64,000 nucleotides of DNA from Mallotus nudiflorus. Its lineage: Eukaryota; Streptophyta; Magnoliopsida; Malpighiales; Euphorbiaceae. Below, piece after piece: positions 52,435-62,815 of this stretch. The translations under genes were made by a program, and so were the position numbers. Each line of letters starts with the position of its first letter. Positions within the stretch are counted from its first letter, which is position 1. The stretch spans positions 1,110,501-1,174,500 of the forward strand of contig CANTUR010001443.1 of NCBI GenBank assembly GCA_947683625.1, in the 5' to 3' direction. Under the pieces are notes generated by a model that saw only the letters and a program-made list of their open reading frames with translations, did no database searches and was not told the origin of the DNA.

Positions 52435-53643
52435 TCATTTTTTTTCTTTCTTTCCTCTTCTATTTTTTTTTTCTCTCCTTCCCCGACTTCCCTCCATCAA
52501 TCCTCACCCTCACCCTCTGTAACTTTTGATCACCGGCCGTCAGAGTGCCTCTCGGTGTGCCACCATCTTCTCCAGTAGCTCCACCATTCCGGTCGTCTTC
52601 CCCGGCGCCGATTAGCTTGTCTTCCACCATTTTTGGTCGAAAGTTTCATTTTCTTCACACCTCACGATTCTGGCCACCAAATTCCCTCATTCCGGTGTTG
52701 TTGGACTCCTCTGAAGCCATAGAAGATGATTCCAAGTTTTTTTTAAGCTCAAAACTTGATTTGGTATGGTTTTTCTCAATTTTTCAATTTCGGCCATAAT
52801 TGATTTTTGAATTTTTTTTGAGCTTTTCTTTGTGATTCATGAAAAGTACCTTAACAAATGTTGATCCTAGTAGCTTAATCTACATGTGTGAATTTTTGTA
52901 AAATTTTTGGGAATTATTTTGATTTTTGGGTATTTTTGAATATTTTATTATTATTTTCTAATTTTCGAAAATTAATTAATTAAATTATGAAATTGTGTTT
53001 TATGATAAATATAGGTGTTAAAATAAATTATAGGAATTTATTTGTAATTTTTATGAATTTCTATGTATTTACTTTGAATTTAATTAGTTTATGTAATTTT
53101 TGAAAAATAGGGTTAATGGTGTTTTTAATTGAAATTAATTAGTTAATTGAGTTTAATTATTGATATTATTGATAAATATGTTAAGAAAATTAATTTTGTG
53201 CAAGTATATTATTTTTGGTGAATTTTTGGAGTACATTTAGTATATTTATATATACGGGCATTTTGGTAATTTTACACTAAATTGGCTAAAAATGTAATTA
53301 AATTGGTTTTAATAGTTATTTAAGGTATAAAAATGATTTCTACAAATTATTTAGTATTTTTAATTAATTAAAACTATTTTTCATAAATTATTTTCAAATT
53401 ATATATATAATATACGATTTTTCTAAATAAATGAGTTTTATCGGTTTTTACTGTGTTTTAGGGTTAATCAAGTAATTTCTACTTATAAGATGTATTTCTG
53501 TGATATAAGAGTATTTTTGGTATTTTCATAAATATTCTGTGATTGTGAACCCCGGTCGGTAAACTGTAGTTTGGTGTCTGACCGAGGGGTTGTGGATGTG
53601 TTTTTATGTCTATTTTTCGAAGTGTGTTTCTTTGCAGGGCCAG

Positions 53644-53662
53644 CTCTACTCTTTGAGTAGAG
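53644..53662 (+). other. Conserved hairpin H1 in the LTR
   Basis: CTCTACTC-TTT-GAGTAGAG, a perfect 8-bp stem with a 3-nt loop directly after the acceptor-like TTTGCAG. Copy 2 has the same stem with loop AAAA, copy 5 a 7-bp stem with another loop. It is weakened in copies 3 and 6 and broken in copy 1. Confidence 0.75.
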
Positions 53663-54283
53663 AGATGTCCGTTTTACAGGGGAGGTTCTGTCAGATTTTT
53701 GGTAGAATTCTCGTAAAACGTGATGTCTGGTCGAACCCTAATTTTGATTATGTGTCCAATATTCTAGATTGAGTTTTTAGGATTTTCTATTAGGTTTATT
53801 CTGATGTCTGTTATTTTTATTTGTTTAGTTGCGTCGAGACCGAGTCCTAGTGGACCAGGCCTGTCGGACCTATCTCGAGGAGCGCACTAAGTGTAAGTTA
53901 CTATTCTATATATATATATATATATGCTTTAGGGTGCATGATTTAGAAATGTATGTTTTATTTTGATTAAATATGCATAAATGGTTTAATTATTACTTAA
54001 GTTTATTTTTATTTTATTTTTGGTTTATTTTCTGTATATTTTAAACTGTATGCATGTCTTATTAATGAATTATGCTTAAAATGTTTTTGAATATATTTCT
54101 AGCTTATTTTGTAATTATATTGGATTTATTTGATGTATATATACTCGAAATATACCTGATTTACTTTTGGTATATTTTTAGTATATATATGGTTTATGTT
54201 GTTATTTTATTCAATTCATGCATCATTTACTTTTATGAATGTATGCTTTATATTTTAATGAAGGATATCAATAGAACGTGCTA

Positions 54284-54302
54284 CCTAGTGGGCAGCACTA
54301 GG
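54284..54302 (+). other. Conserved hairpin H2 in the LTR
   Basis: CCTAGTG-GGCAG-CACTAGG, a perfect 7-bp stem with a 5-nt loop. It overlaps an alternative pairing GTGCT/AGCAC (54278-54282 with 54293-54297) and is followed by the near-palindrome GTACGTACCAGTAC (54308-54321; CGTACCGGTACG in copies 1 and 7). Stem bases are kept in copies 2 and 5 while the loop differs. Confidence 0.75.
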
Positions 54303-54414
54303 ACCAAGTACGTACCAGTACGATTATAGCATTTAGGCTATATTACTAACCAATTATGGATATTGATTGGATATGATTATTTGATGTGTGAGATATGGTT
54401 TGGAGGTGTGATTG

Positions 54415-54620
54415 TTGGTGCTCGATTGACCTAGTGTCTCGGGGCCAATCACACTGACAGTCAGACTGTTGGATCTCAGTTGACCTAGTGTCTCGGGGCC
54501 AATCACACTGACAGTCAGACTGTTGGATCTCGGTTGACCTAGTGTCTCGGGGCCAATCACACTGACAGTCAGACTGCTGGAGCTCGGTTGACTTAGTGTC
54601 TCGGGGCCAGTCTACTGTCC
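54415..54620 (+). repeat. 54-bp minisatellite in the 5' LTR (3 units plus a partial)
   Basis: Units at 54415-54468, 54469-54522, 54523-54576 and a partial at 54577-54620, with the core GACCTAGTGTCTCGGGGCCA. The 3' LTR has one full unit plus the same partial (62041-62138). Confidence 0.95.
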
Positions 54621-55288
54621 AGATGGAACAAGAGAACTTATTTGGAATAAGTGAGCCTGTATGGCTAGAGTGTTGTCTAACACTATTTTGAGGTTGCGAT
54701 ATTCTAGGGTTCTATTTGATCCTTCATGAACTGTGATTTTCAATAAAAATATATAAAATGATTTTATTGCATTTGTGTGTATTTGCTTATATATATGCTT
54801 ATTATATATATATTATTGATTGTGTGCCTCGGCATTTAGTATGCATGTATATATATTATAGTAATTCACTCAGTGAGGTCTGACTCCCCTCTGTTGACCA
54901 TTTTTCAGGAGAGTCTTCTTCGTCAGACCTCAGTAGCATGCCTGTACCACCCTGGCTTCTTTATGTAAAATGCTTATCTGAGTCTTGAGTTTTATTTTAT
55001 AATCTAGACACTGCAGTAGTTGTAATAAATTATGGGTTTTACGTATTATATTTGTGTGAGTTATGTATTTTAAGAATTTGAACTGAAACTTGTATCATAG
55101 GATTTATCTATATATAAGATATGGATTTTTATTTTGATAATTATGATTTTATTTCCGCTGCATTAAGTGTGGTTATTATTATTACTGTATGTTTTATTTT
55201 ATTTTTAGGCTTGCTACGGGTTCCGGATTCGAAAGAATTCCCGTTCCCTAGTACCGGTCATGGCCCCTGTTTTGGGTCGTGACAAAGT

Positions 55289-55300
55289 TAGTATCAGAGC
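55289..55300 (+). other. Gypsy primer-binding site
   Basis: TAGTATCAGAGC, one mismatch to TGGTATCAGAGC, begins four bases after the 5' LTR. It is the initiator-Met tRNA type usual in plant chromoviruses. Confidence 0.85.
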
Positions 55301-55482
55301 GGAGTTTTATGTCAGGGCTTAGTTGTGTGAGTCGTGGCCCTAGATTTCAAAGTTGTGTTTTCTTTTGGTAACTACTGCAGTGAATTAGGTTCGAGTATGT
55401 CTTGATAAGTATTCCTTGTTTTAGTTTTCTGCGTTATTCTTTCATTGTCTATTTTGTCTGAATCATTCTGTTATCTTTCAGA

Positions 55483-56130
55483 ATGAGGAGGCGAACACGT
55501 GTCGCTCCACCGATCGTTGAGGCCGAGGATGATGAGTCTTTTCAGGATGAGGTTTTACCTCCTGAGCAGCCAGTTAGACGTAGAGGTCGTGGCAGAGGTA
55601 GACCTTGAGGAGCGGCAGGTCACCGTAGACAGAGAGAGTTACAGGACGTGGAGCTTGTAAAGCCTGAGTTTGATGTTCCTGTACCTCCAGTAGTTCCGCC
55701 TGTTCAGCCTGCCTATCAGCAGGGTATGTTTGACCCTGAGGCAGCTTTGTTCTATGCCAGAGTTGGCAGGATTGCATTCGATGGGACTTCTGAACCGTTA
55801 GACTTCCTGCATACGACTGAGACTCGGACTTGGACTGCTCATACCGAGTACCAGCAGATCATGATCATCAAGTTGTCTGTCGAGGGACTAGCCCTAGACT
55901 GGTTTATTCAGATGATCTAGCCTTATATGATGACAATGACCTGGGCTCAGTTTCGAGAGTGATTTATGAGGAGATTCTGTTTAGAGCCTCTCCGTATGAG
56001 CTATCATCTCTGATTGACCAGCATTTCTCATGGTGATCGATCAGTAGAGGAGTACACCCAAGAGTTTCTTCGGCTGGGTAGATATGCAGAGGATCTGATG
56101 CGAGACCAGTACTTCGCAGTCAATACATAT
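55483..56130 (+). pseudogene. Gypsy gag, truncated and stop-ridden
   Basis: ATG at 55483 directly follows an acceptor-like TTATCTTTCAG. The frame starts MRRRTRVAPPIVEAEDD and stays open apart from stops at 55606, 55918, 55960 and 56011. It contains the retrotransposon Gag signatures FDGTSEPLDFL and DRSVEEYTQEFLRLGRYAED. At about 56130 it runs into the protease in another frame. The usual C-terminal CCHC knuckle and linker are absent, so an internal deletion has removed them. Gag would form the particle and bind RNA; this copy cannot. Confidence 0.92.
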
Positions 56131-56460
56131 ATTACTTGGATGCATGGGTTTTATTTGATCTGGGTGCCACGCATTCGTTTGTTTCTCCCATTTTTGCTTC
56201 CAAGTCTTATTGTCAAGCTTCGAGGATGGCTTTTCCTTTATCTGTTGCCACTCCTCTGAGCGATTCCTTGGACACCGATATTGTTCTTTCTAGTTGTCCA
56301 GTTCTCGTAGGAGGTAGAGAATTACCTGCTAATTTGATCATGTTGGATGTGATGGAGTTTGATGTCATTTTGGGAATGGACTGGTTATCTCAACACTATG
56401 CCATGGTAGATTGTAGGAATAAAGAGGTGACTTTCAGAATTCCTGGTGAAGAAGAGTTTA
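56131..56460 (+). pseudogene. Gypsy aspartic protease (retropepsin-like)
   Basis: Reads WVLFDLGATHSFVS: the catalytic Asp followed by Leu-Gly-Ala in place of the common Ser/Thr-Gly-Ala, then ANLIMLDVMEFDVILGMDWL and CRNKEVTFRIPGEEEF, the standard plant chromovirus protease layout. The domain itself has no stop. It lacks its own start and is out of frame with gag. Confidence 0.92.
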
Positions 56461-56579
56461 AGTTTGTGGGTGATAGGAGTTCAACACCTCAGAATCTTAT
56501 TTCTACTATCACGGCTAGGAAGTTGTTGAGGAAAGGTTGTCAGGGATATTTGGCATTAGTCAGGGATACTTCAGTGGAG

Positions 56580-57398
56580 AAGTTGTCACTCACAGATGTT
56601 CCTGTTGCTTGTGAGTTTCCTGATATTTTTCCTGAGGAGTTATCAGGTTTACCACCTCACAGAGAGATTGAGTTCTGTATAGATATCGTTCCAGGTACTA
56701 CTCCTATATCTATGCCACCCTACAGAATGGCTCTTGCAGAGTTGAAAGAATTGAAGGAGCAGTTACAAGAGTTATTGGATAAAGGTTTTATCAGACCCAG
56801 TGTTTCTCCTTGGAGTGCACCAGTCCTGTTTGTGAAGAAGAAGGATGGTACCCTGAGACTGTGCATTGACTACAGAGAGCTGAACAAGGTGACAGTGAAG
56901 GACAAGTATCCTCTCCCGAGGATAGATGACTTGTTTGATCAACTATAAGGTGCACAGTTCTTTTCTAAGATTGACTTGAGGTCGGGTTATCATCAACTTC
57001 GGATTAGTGAAGTCGATGTTCCTAAAACGGCATTCCGCACTCGATATGGCCATTATGAGTTTCTGGTGATGTCTTTTGGTTTGACTAATGCACCAACAAC
57101 TTTTATGGAGCTGATGAATAGGGTATTCAGACTATATGTGGATCAGTTTGTGGTAGTCTTCATCGATGATATATTGGTTTATTCTAGGAGTATGGAGGAA
57201 CATGTATATCACTTGAGGATTGTACTGCAGACACTGAGAGATCATCAACTTTATGCTAAATTCTCGAAGTGTGATTTCTGGATGGAGAGTGTTTCTTTTC
57301 TTAGACACGTGGTGTCTAAAGAAGGTATCCAGGTTGATCCACAGAAGATCGAAGCAGTGTCTGGGTGGCCTAGACTGACTTCTGTTACTGAGATTTGA
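56580..57398 (+). pseudogene. Gypsy reverse transcriptase, with two premature stops
   Basis: The domain reads EFPDIFPEELSGLPPHREIE, then SPWSAPVLFVKKKDGTLRLC, DYRELNKVTVKDKYPLPRID, and after a stop (56946) KIDLRSGYHQLRI, RYGHYEFLVMSFGLTNAPTT and FIDDILVYS with the catalytic Asp pair at 57165-57170. A second stop is at 57396, in the segment before SFLGLIGYYRRF (just after this feature). No frameshift is present. This enzyme copies element RNA into DNA in active relatives. Confidence 0.95.
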
Positions 57399-58109
57399 AG
57401 TTTTCTGGGTTTAATCGGATATTATAGGCGGTTTGTGCAAGATTTTTCCAGAATTACAACCCCTATGACTCACTTGACTTAGAAGAATGTTAGATTTGAG
57501 TGGTCAGAAGCTTATGAGAGCAGTTTTCAGTTGTTGAAGGAGAAATTGACCACCGCCCCAGTGTTAGCTTTGCCTAATAGTGTGGACAAGTTCACAGTTT
57601 ATTGTGATACCTCTAGAGTTGGCCTTGGTTGTATGTTGATGCAGAATGGAAGGATGATAGCCTATGCTTCAAGGCAGTTGAAGAAGCATGAGCATAACTA
57701 TCCCGCACATGACCTAGAAATGGCTGCAGTGAACTTTGCTCTGAAGATTTAGAGACATTATTTGTACGGGGTGACTTATGAGATATTTACTGATCACAAG
57801 AGCCCTAAGTACATTTTTCAGTAGAGAGATCTGAATCTGAGGCAGAGGAGATGGTTGAAATTGTTAAATGATTATGACTGTGAGATATTATATCATCTGG
57901 GCAAGGCTAATGTGGTAGCAGATGCCTTAAGTAGAAAGTCCTCAGGTAGTCTTGCTCACATCAGTGTTAAGAGGAGACCATCGATCCAGGAATTGCATCT
58001 GTTGGTGGATCAAGGTCTGATGATGAAAATCAGTAGGTTAGGTGGACTGCTAGCTCAGTTTAAGGTGCGATCTGTACTGAGGGATAGGATTAAAGCAGCT
58101 CAGAGCTGA
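57399..58109 (+). pseudogene. Gypsy RNase H and connection, with premature stops
   Basis: It continues the pol frame: FTVYCDTSRVGLGCMLMQNG (first catalytic Asp), SRQLKKHEHNYPAHDLEMAA (catalytic Glu), FTDHKSPKY (catalytic Asp) and LGKANVVADALSRKSSG. Stops at 57480, 57750, 57822 and 58107. RNase H removes the RNA strand during reverse transcription. Confidence 0.94.
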
Positions 58110-59290
58110 GATCCTATTCTAGAAGAGCTTACAGAGAATGTTAGAGCAGGGAAGTTCACTGATTTCACACTTGATGATGACGGTGTGTTGTGGATCAATG
58201 GTAGATTATGTGTTCCTGATGTGGATGATTTGAGATAAGAGATCCTAGAGGAAGCACATTCTACAACCTATAACGTTCATCCAGGTGTTACTAAGATGTA
58301 CCACAGTATCAGAGACTTATACTAGTGGGATGGATTGAAGAAGGATGTCATTGATTATGTTGTTAAGTGCCTGACGTGTCAGCAAGTGAAAGCTGAGCAT
58401 CAGAAGCCTTCTGGGAAGCTTCAGCCTCTTCCTATTCCTGAGTGGAAGTGGGAAAGGATAGCTATGGATTTTGTGGTTAGTTTACCTCATTCGAAAGATG
58501 GATACGATTCCATCTGGGTGATTGTAGACAGGTTGACGAAGTCTACACATTTCTTGCCTGTGAAAGCCACCTATTCTGTAGCTAGATTGGCGAAGCTATA
58601 CGTGAAGCATATCGTGTGCCTTCATGGAGTACCTATGTCCATTGTGTCAGATAGAGGTTCAGTGTTTACCTCTCATTTTTGACAGAAGTTGTAAGAAGCG
58701 ATGGGCACTAGGTTGGACTTCAGTACTGCTTTTCACCCTCAGACCGATGGTTAGTCTGAGAGGACGATCCAGACACTGGAAGATATGTTGAGGATGTGTG
58801 TCCTGGATTTAGGAGGTAGCTGGGATGATCATTTGCCACTCGTAGAGTTTGCATATAATAACAGCTACTATAGCAGTATTGGTATGGCACCATATGAGGC
58901 ATTGTATGGAAGGAAGTGTAGATCCCCTTTGAGTTAGGATGAGATTGGTAAGAGAACTTTGACTGGACCTGAGATGGTTCAGGATGCTGCAGAGAAAGTC
59001 GCCATGATTAAGCACAGATTAGAGACCGCAGTTAGCAGGCATAAGAGTTATGCGGATCCTAGGCACAGATATGTGGAGTTTTAGGTTGGAGATTTTGTTT
59101 TTCTAAAAGTATCTCCAATGAAGGGTGTTATGAGATTTTGTAGGAAGGGTAAGTTAGCACCGAGATATATCGGACCGTTTGAGATTCTGGAGAGAGTTGG
59201 CACTGTTGCATATCGATTGGATTTGCCTCTGAGTATGTCACAAGTGCATCCAGTATTTCATATCTCGATGCTGAGGAAGTATATCTCAGA
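58110..59290 (+). pseudogene. Gypsy integrase, with premature stops
   Basis: It has the zinc-binding HHCC region (NVHPGVTKMYHS, then VKCLTCQQVK), and the catalytic core with WERIAMDFVVSLPHSKDGYD (first Asp), PMSIVSDRGSVFTS (second Asp) and SERTIQTLEDMLRM (Glu). Stops lie at 58236, 58323, 58680, 58692, 58752, 58935 and 59082. The C-terminal part ends DLPLSMSQVHPVFHISMLRK. The frame is continuous with RT. Confidence 0.95.
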
Positions 59291-59294
59291 CCCT

Positions 59295-59507
59295 TGACAT
59301 GTGTTGCAACCCGACAATGTAAAAGTAAGTGAAGATTTGACGTTTGTGGAAGAACCTGTGGCGATCGTAGATTATCAAGTTCGACAGTTGCGTTTGAAGC
59401 AGATTCCGATGGTCAAGGTTCTATGGTGTAGCAACAGAGTCAAGGAGCATACGTGGGAGACTGAAGCTGAGATGCGAGCTTCTTACCTGTATCTCTTCCC
59501 TTCTTGA
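59295..59507 (+). pseudogene. Chromodomain-like C-terminus of gypsy pol
   Basis: After a stop at 59295 the frame reads LTFVEEPVAIVDYQVRQLRL and KVLWCSNRVKEHTWETEAEM, then ends at the natural TGA 59505-59507. The pattern (E-P-x-x-I-x-D, then V-x-W-x-x-x-x-x-x-x-x-T-W-E) is that of the chromodomain-like tail of plant chromoviruses, thought to guide integration toward heterochromatin. Confidence 0.88.
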
Positions 59508-59550
59508 TCTTGTGATCATTTTCTTTCTGGAATTCGGGGACGAATTCTTG

Positions 59551-59564
59551 TAAGGGGGGAAGAC
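59551..59564 (+). other. Gypsy polypurine tract
   Basis: AAGGGGGGAAGA immediately precedes the 3' LTR start TGTAATATCTCG. Confidence 0.92.
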
Positions 59565-60029
59565 TGTAATATCTCGTGTTTTTAAATATTTTTATACTGC
59601 ATCAGGATATGCAGTGTTAATAATTTTTGTATATATTTATGATATTTCATGAGTTGTTATTTAATAAAAATTGATTTTTATTATTTTATGTTATTTTAAG
59701 TATTTTACGTAAAATTTTCCCGAGACTTGCATTTTCGGGAAAATTTTTATATAAATAATTTACTATTAATTATTTTAATTAGGTCTACGCATTTGCATGA
59801 ATTCATATATATTTTTAAAGTACTAAATAACGTATATGTGTGTATTTATTTAATTAGGGTTTAATTAATTACCCTAATATTTTACTATTTATTAATTAGT
59901 TTTATTGTTATTTAATTATTTTTATTTAGTATATAAATTATTAAAATATTAAATTATATGTGTGTGGTGGGTAATTTTTCCAAGTATTATATTAATATAC
60001 TACACTATAAATTGTTAAACTATTTTAAT

Positions 60030-60075
<46 letters not shown>

Positions 60076-62815
60076 CATTTTTTTTTCTTTCTTTCCTCTT
60101 CTATTTTTTTTCTCTCCTTCCCCGACTTCCCTCCATCAATCCTCACCCTCACCATCTGTAACTTCCGATCACCAGCCGTCAGAGTGCCTCCCGGCGTGCC
60201 ACCATATTCTCCAGCAGCTCCACCATTCCAGTCGTCCTCCCCGGCGTCGATCAGCTTGTCTTCCACCATTTTCGGCCGAAAGTTTCATTCTCTTCACACC
60301 TCACGATTCCGGCCATTAAATTCCCTCATTCCGATGTTGTTGGACTCCCTTGAAGCCATAGAAGATGATTCCAAGCTTTGTTTAAGCTCAAAACTTGATT
60401 TGGTATGGTTTTTCTCAATTTTTCAATTTCGACCATAATTGATTTTCAAATTTTTTTTTGAGCTTTTCTTTGTGATTCATGAAAATTCCCTTAATAAATG
60501 TTGATCCTAGTAGCTTAATCTACATGTGTGAATTTTTGGGAATTATTTTGATTTTTGGGTATTTTTGAATATTTTATTATTATTTTATAATTTTCGAAAA
60601 TTAATTAATTAAATTATGAAATTATGTTTTATGATAAATATAGGTGTTAAAATAAATTATAGGAATTTATTTGGAATTTTTATGAATTTTTATGTATTTA
60701 TTTTGAATTTAATTAGTTTATGTAATTTTTAAAAAATAGGGTTAATTGTGTTTTAATTGAAATTAATTAGTTAATTGAGTTTAATTATTGATATTATTGA
60801 TAAATATGTTGAGAAAATTAATTTTGTGCAATTATATTATTTTTGGTGAATTTTTGGAGTAATTTTAGTATATTTATATATATAAGGGCATTTTGGTAAT
60901 TTTATACTAAATTGGCTAAAAATGTAATTAAATTGATTTTAATAGTTATTTAAGGTATAAAAATGATTTCTACAAATTATTTAGTATTTTTAATTAATTA
61001 AAACTATTTTTCATAAATTATTTTCAAATTATATATATAATATACGATTTTTCTAAATAAATGAGTTTTATCGATTTTTACTATGTTTTAGGGTTAATTA
61101 AGTAATTTCTACTTATAAGATGTATTTCTGTGATATAAGGGTATTTTTGGTATTTTCATAAATATTCTGTGATTGTGAACCCCGGTCGGTAAACTGTAGT
61201 TTGGAGTCCGACCGAGGGGTTGTGGATGTGTTTCTGTGTCTAATTTTTGAAGTGTGTTTCTTTGCAGGGCCGACTCTACTCTTTGAGTAGAGAGATGTCC
61301 GTTTTACAAGGGAGGTTCTGTCGGATTTTCGGTAGAATTCTCATAAAACGTGATGTCCGGTCGAACCCTAATTTTGATTCTGTGTCCAATATTCTAGATT
61401 GAGTTTTTAGGATTTTCTGTTAGGTTTATTCTGATGTCTGTTATTTTTATTTGTTTAGTTGCGCCGAAATCGAGGCCTAGTGGACCAGGCCTGTCGGACC
61501 TATCTCGAGGAGCGCACTAAGTGTGAGTTACTATTATATATATATATATATGCTTTAGGGTGCATGATTTAGAAATGTATGTTTTATTTTGATTAAATAT
61601 GCATAAATGGTTTAATTATTACTTAAGTTTATTTTTAGTTTATTTTTGGTTTATTTTCTGTATATTTTAAACTATGTGCATGTCTTATTAATGAATTATG
61701 CTTAAAATGTTTTTGAATATATTTCTAGCTTATTTTGTAATTATATTGGATTTATTTGACGTATATATACTCGAAATATACCTGGTTTACTTTTGGTATA
61801 TTTTTAGTATATATATGGTTTATGTTGCTATTTTATTCAATTCATGCATCATTTACTTTTATGAATGTATGCTTTATATTTTAATGAAGGATATCGATAG
61901 AACGTGCTACCTAGTGGGCAGCACTAGGACCGAGTACATACCGGTACGTTTATAGCATTTAGGCTATATTACTAACCAATTGTGGATATTGATTGGATAT
62001 GATTATTTGATGTGTGAGATATGGTTTGGAGGTGTGATTGTTGGAGCTCGGTTGACCTAGTGTCTCGGGGCCAATCACACTGACAGTCAGACTGTTGGAG
62101 CTCGGTTGACTTAGTGTCTCGGGGCTAGTCTACTGTCCAGATGGAACAAGAGAACTTATTTGGAATAAGTGAGCCTGTATGGCTAGAGTGTTGTCTAACA
62201 CTGTTTTGAGGTTGCGATATTCTAGGGTTCTATTTGATCCTTCATGAACTGTGATTTTCAATAAAAATATATAAAATGATTTTATTGCATTTGTGTGTAT
62301 TTGCTTATATATATGCTTATTATATATATACTGTTGACTGTGTGCATCGACATTTAGTATGCATGTATATATATTATAGTAATTCACTCAGTGAGGTCTG
62401 ACTCCCCTCTGTTGACCATTTTTCAGGAGAGTCTTCTTCGTCAGACCTCAGTAGCATGCCTGTACGCTGGATTTCTTCCACCCCGGCTTCTTTATGTAAA
62501 CTGCTTATCTGAGTCTTGAGTTTTATTTTATAATCTAGACACTGCAGTAGTTGTAATAAATTATGGGTTTTACGTATTATATTTGTGTGAGTTATATATT
62601 TTAAGAATTTGAACTGAAACTTGTATCAAAGGATTTATCTATATATGAGATATGGATTTTTATTTTGATAATTATGATTTTATTTCTGCTGCATTAAGTG
62701 TGGTTATTATTATTACTGTATGTTTTATTTTATTTTTAGGCTTGCTACGGGTTCCGGATTCGAAAGAATTCCCGTTCCCTAGCGCCGGTCATTGCCCCTA
62801 TTTTGGGTCGTGACA
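59565..62815 (+). repeat. Family G 3' LTR (3251 bp)
   Basis: Same termini and modules as the 5' LTR. It is 108 bp shorter, exactly two 54-bp units. It keeps hairpin H1 (near 61284-61302) and H2 (CCTAGTG...CACTAGG near 61910-61928). Many of the visible differences between the two LTRs are C/T or G/A substitutions. Confidence 0.97.
62041..62138 (+). repeat. 54-bp minisatellite in the 3' LTR (1 unit plus a partial)
   Basis: The full unit is 62041-62094 and the partial 62095-62138, matching the first-type and terminal units of the 5' LTR. Confidence 0.95.

Larger units (their letters stand above)
51926..55284 (+). repeat. Family G 5' LTR (3359 bp)
   Basis: TGTAATATCCCG to GGGTCGTGACA. Modules in order: TA run 52397-52431, CT-rich leader 52480-52765 ending ACTTGATTTGGTATGG, acceptor-like TTTCTTTGCAG (53628-53638) with a hairpin (53644-53662), block GTTGCGTCGAGACC (53828), hairpin 54284-54302, three and a part 54-bp units (54415-54620), TCAGTGAGGTCTGACTCCCC (54872) and the terminal GCTTGCTACGGGTTCC block. 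Confidence 0.97.
51926..62815 (+). mobile_element. Complete Ty3/gypsy chromovirus-like retrotransposon (family G, 10.9 kb)
   Basis: LTRs at 51926-55284 and 59565-62815, a perfect TSD CCCTT (51921-51925 and 62816-62820), an initiator-Met-type primer site and a purine tract frame an internal region of only 4.28 kb. Domain order is gag, protease, RT, RNase H, integrase, chromodomain-like tail, as in plant chromoviruses. LTRs over 3 kb with this primer suggest the Tekay/Del lineage (inference). Gag and protease are out of frame at a deletion that removed the nucleocapsid knuckle. Pol carries 14 premature stops. It is the likely source type of the seven solo LTRs of this family in the window. Confidence 0.97.

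Noticed and set aside
52545..52799. 84-codon frame in the 5' LTR and its equal-length twin at 60184-60438 as a possible LTR-encoded protein
   Set aside because: Equal length follows from the two being copies of one LTR. Solo copies 1 and 2 have different frames at this place, so there is no sign of coding conservation.
54072..54329. Hydrophobic frame present in both LTRs (also 61698-61955)
   Set aside because: It comes from AT-rich TTTATTTTTGGTATAT-type repeats. Hydrophobicity is a by-product of base composition.
54354..54560. Repetitive minus-strand frame with a recurring VIGPETLGQ peptide
   Set aside because: It is only the 54-bp minisatellite read in an open frame, because 54 is a multiple of three.
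54415..54620. CRISPR-like array
   Set aside because: Units are contiguous without spacers, in a plant LTR.
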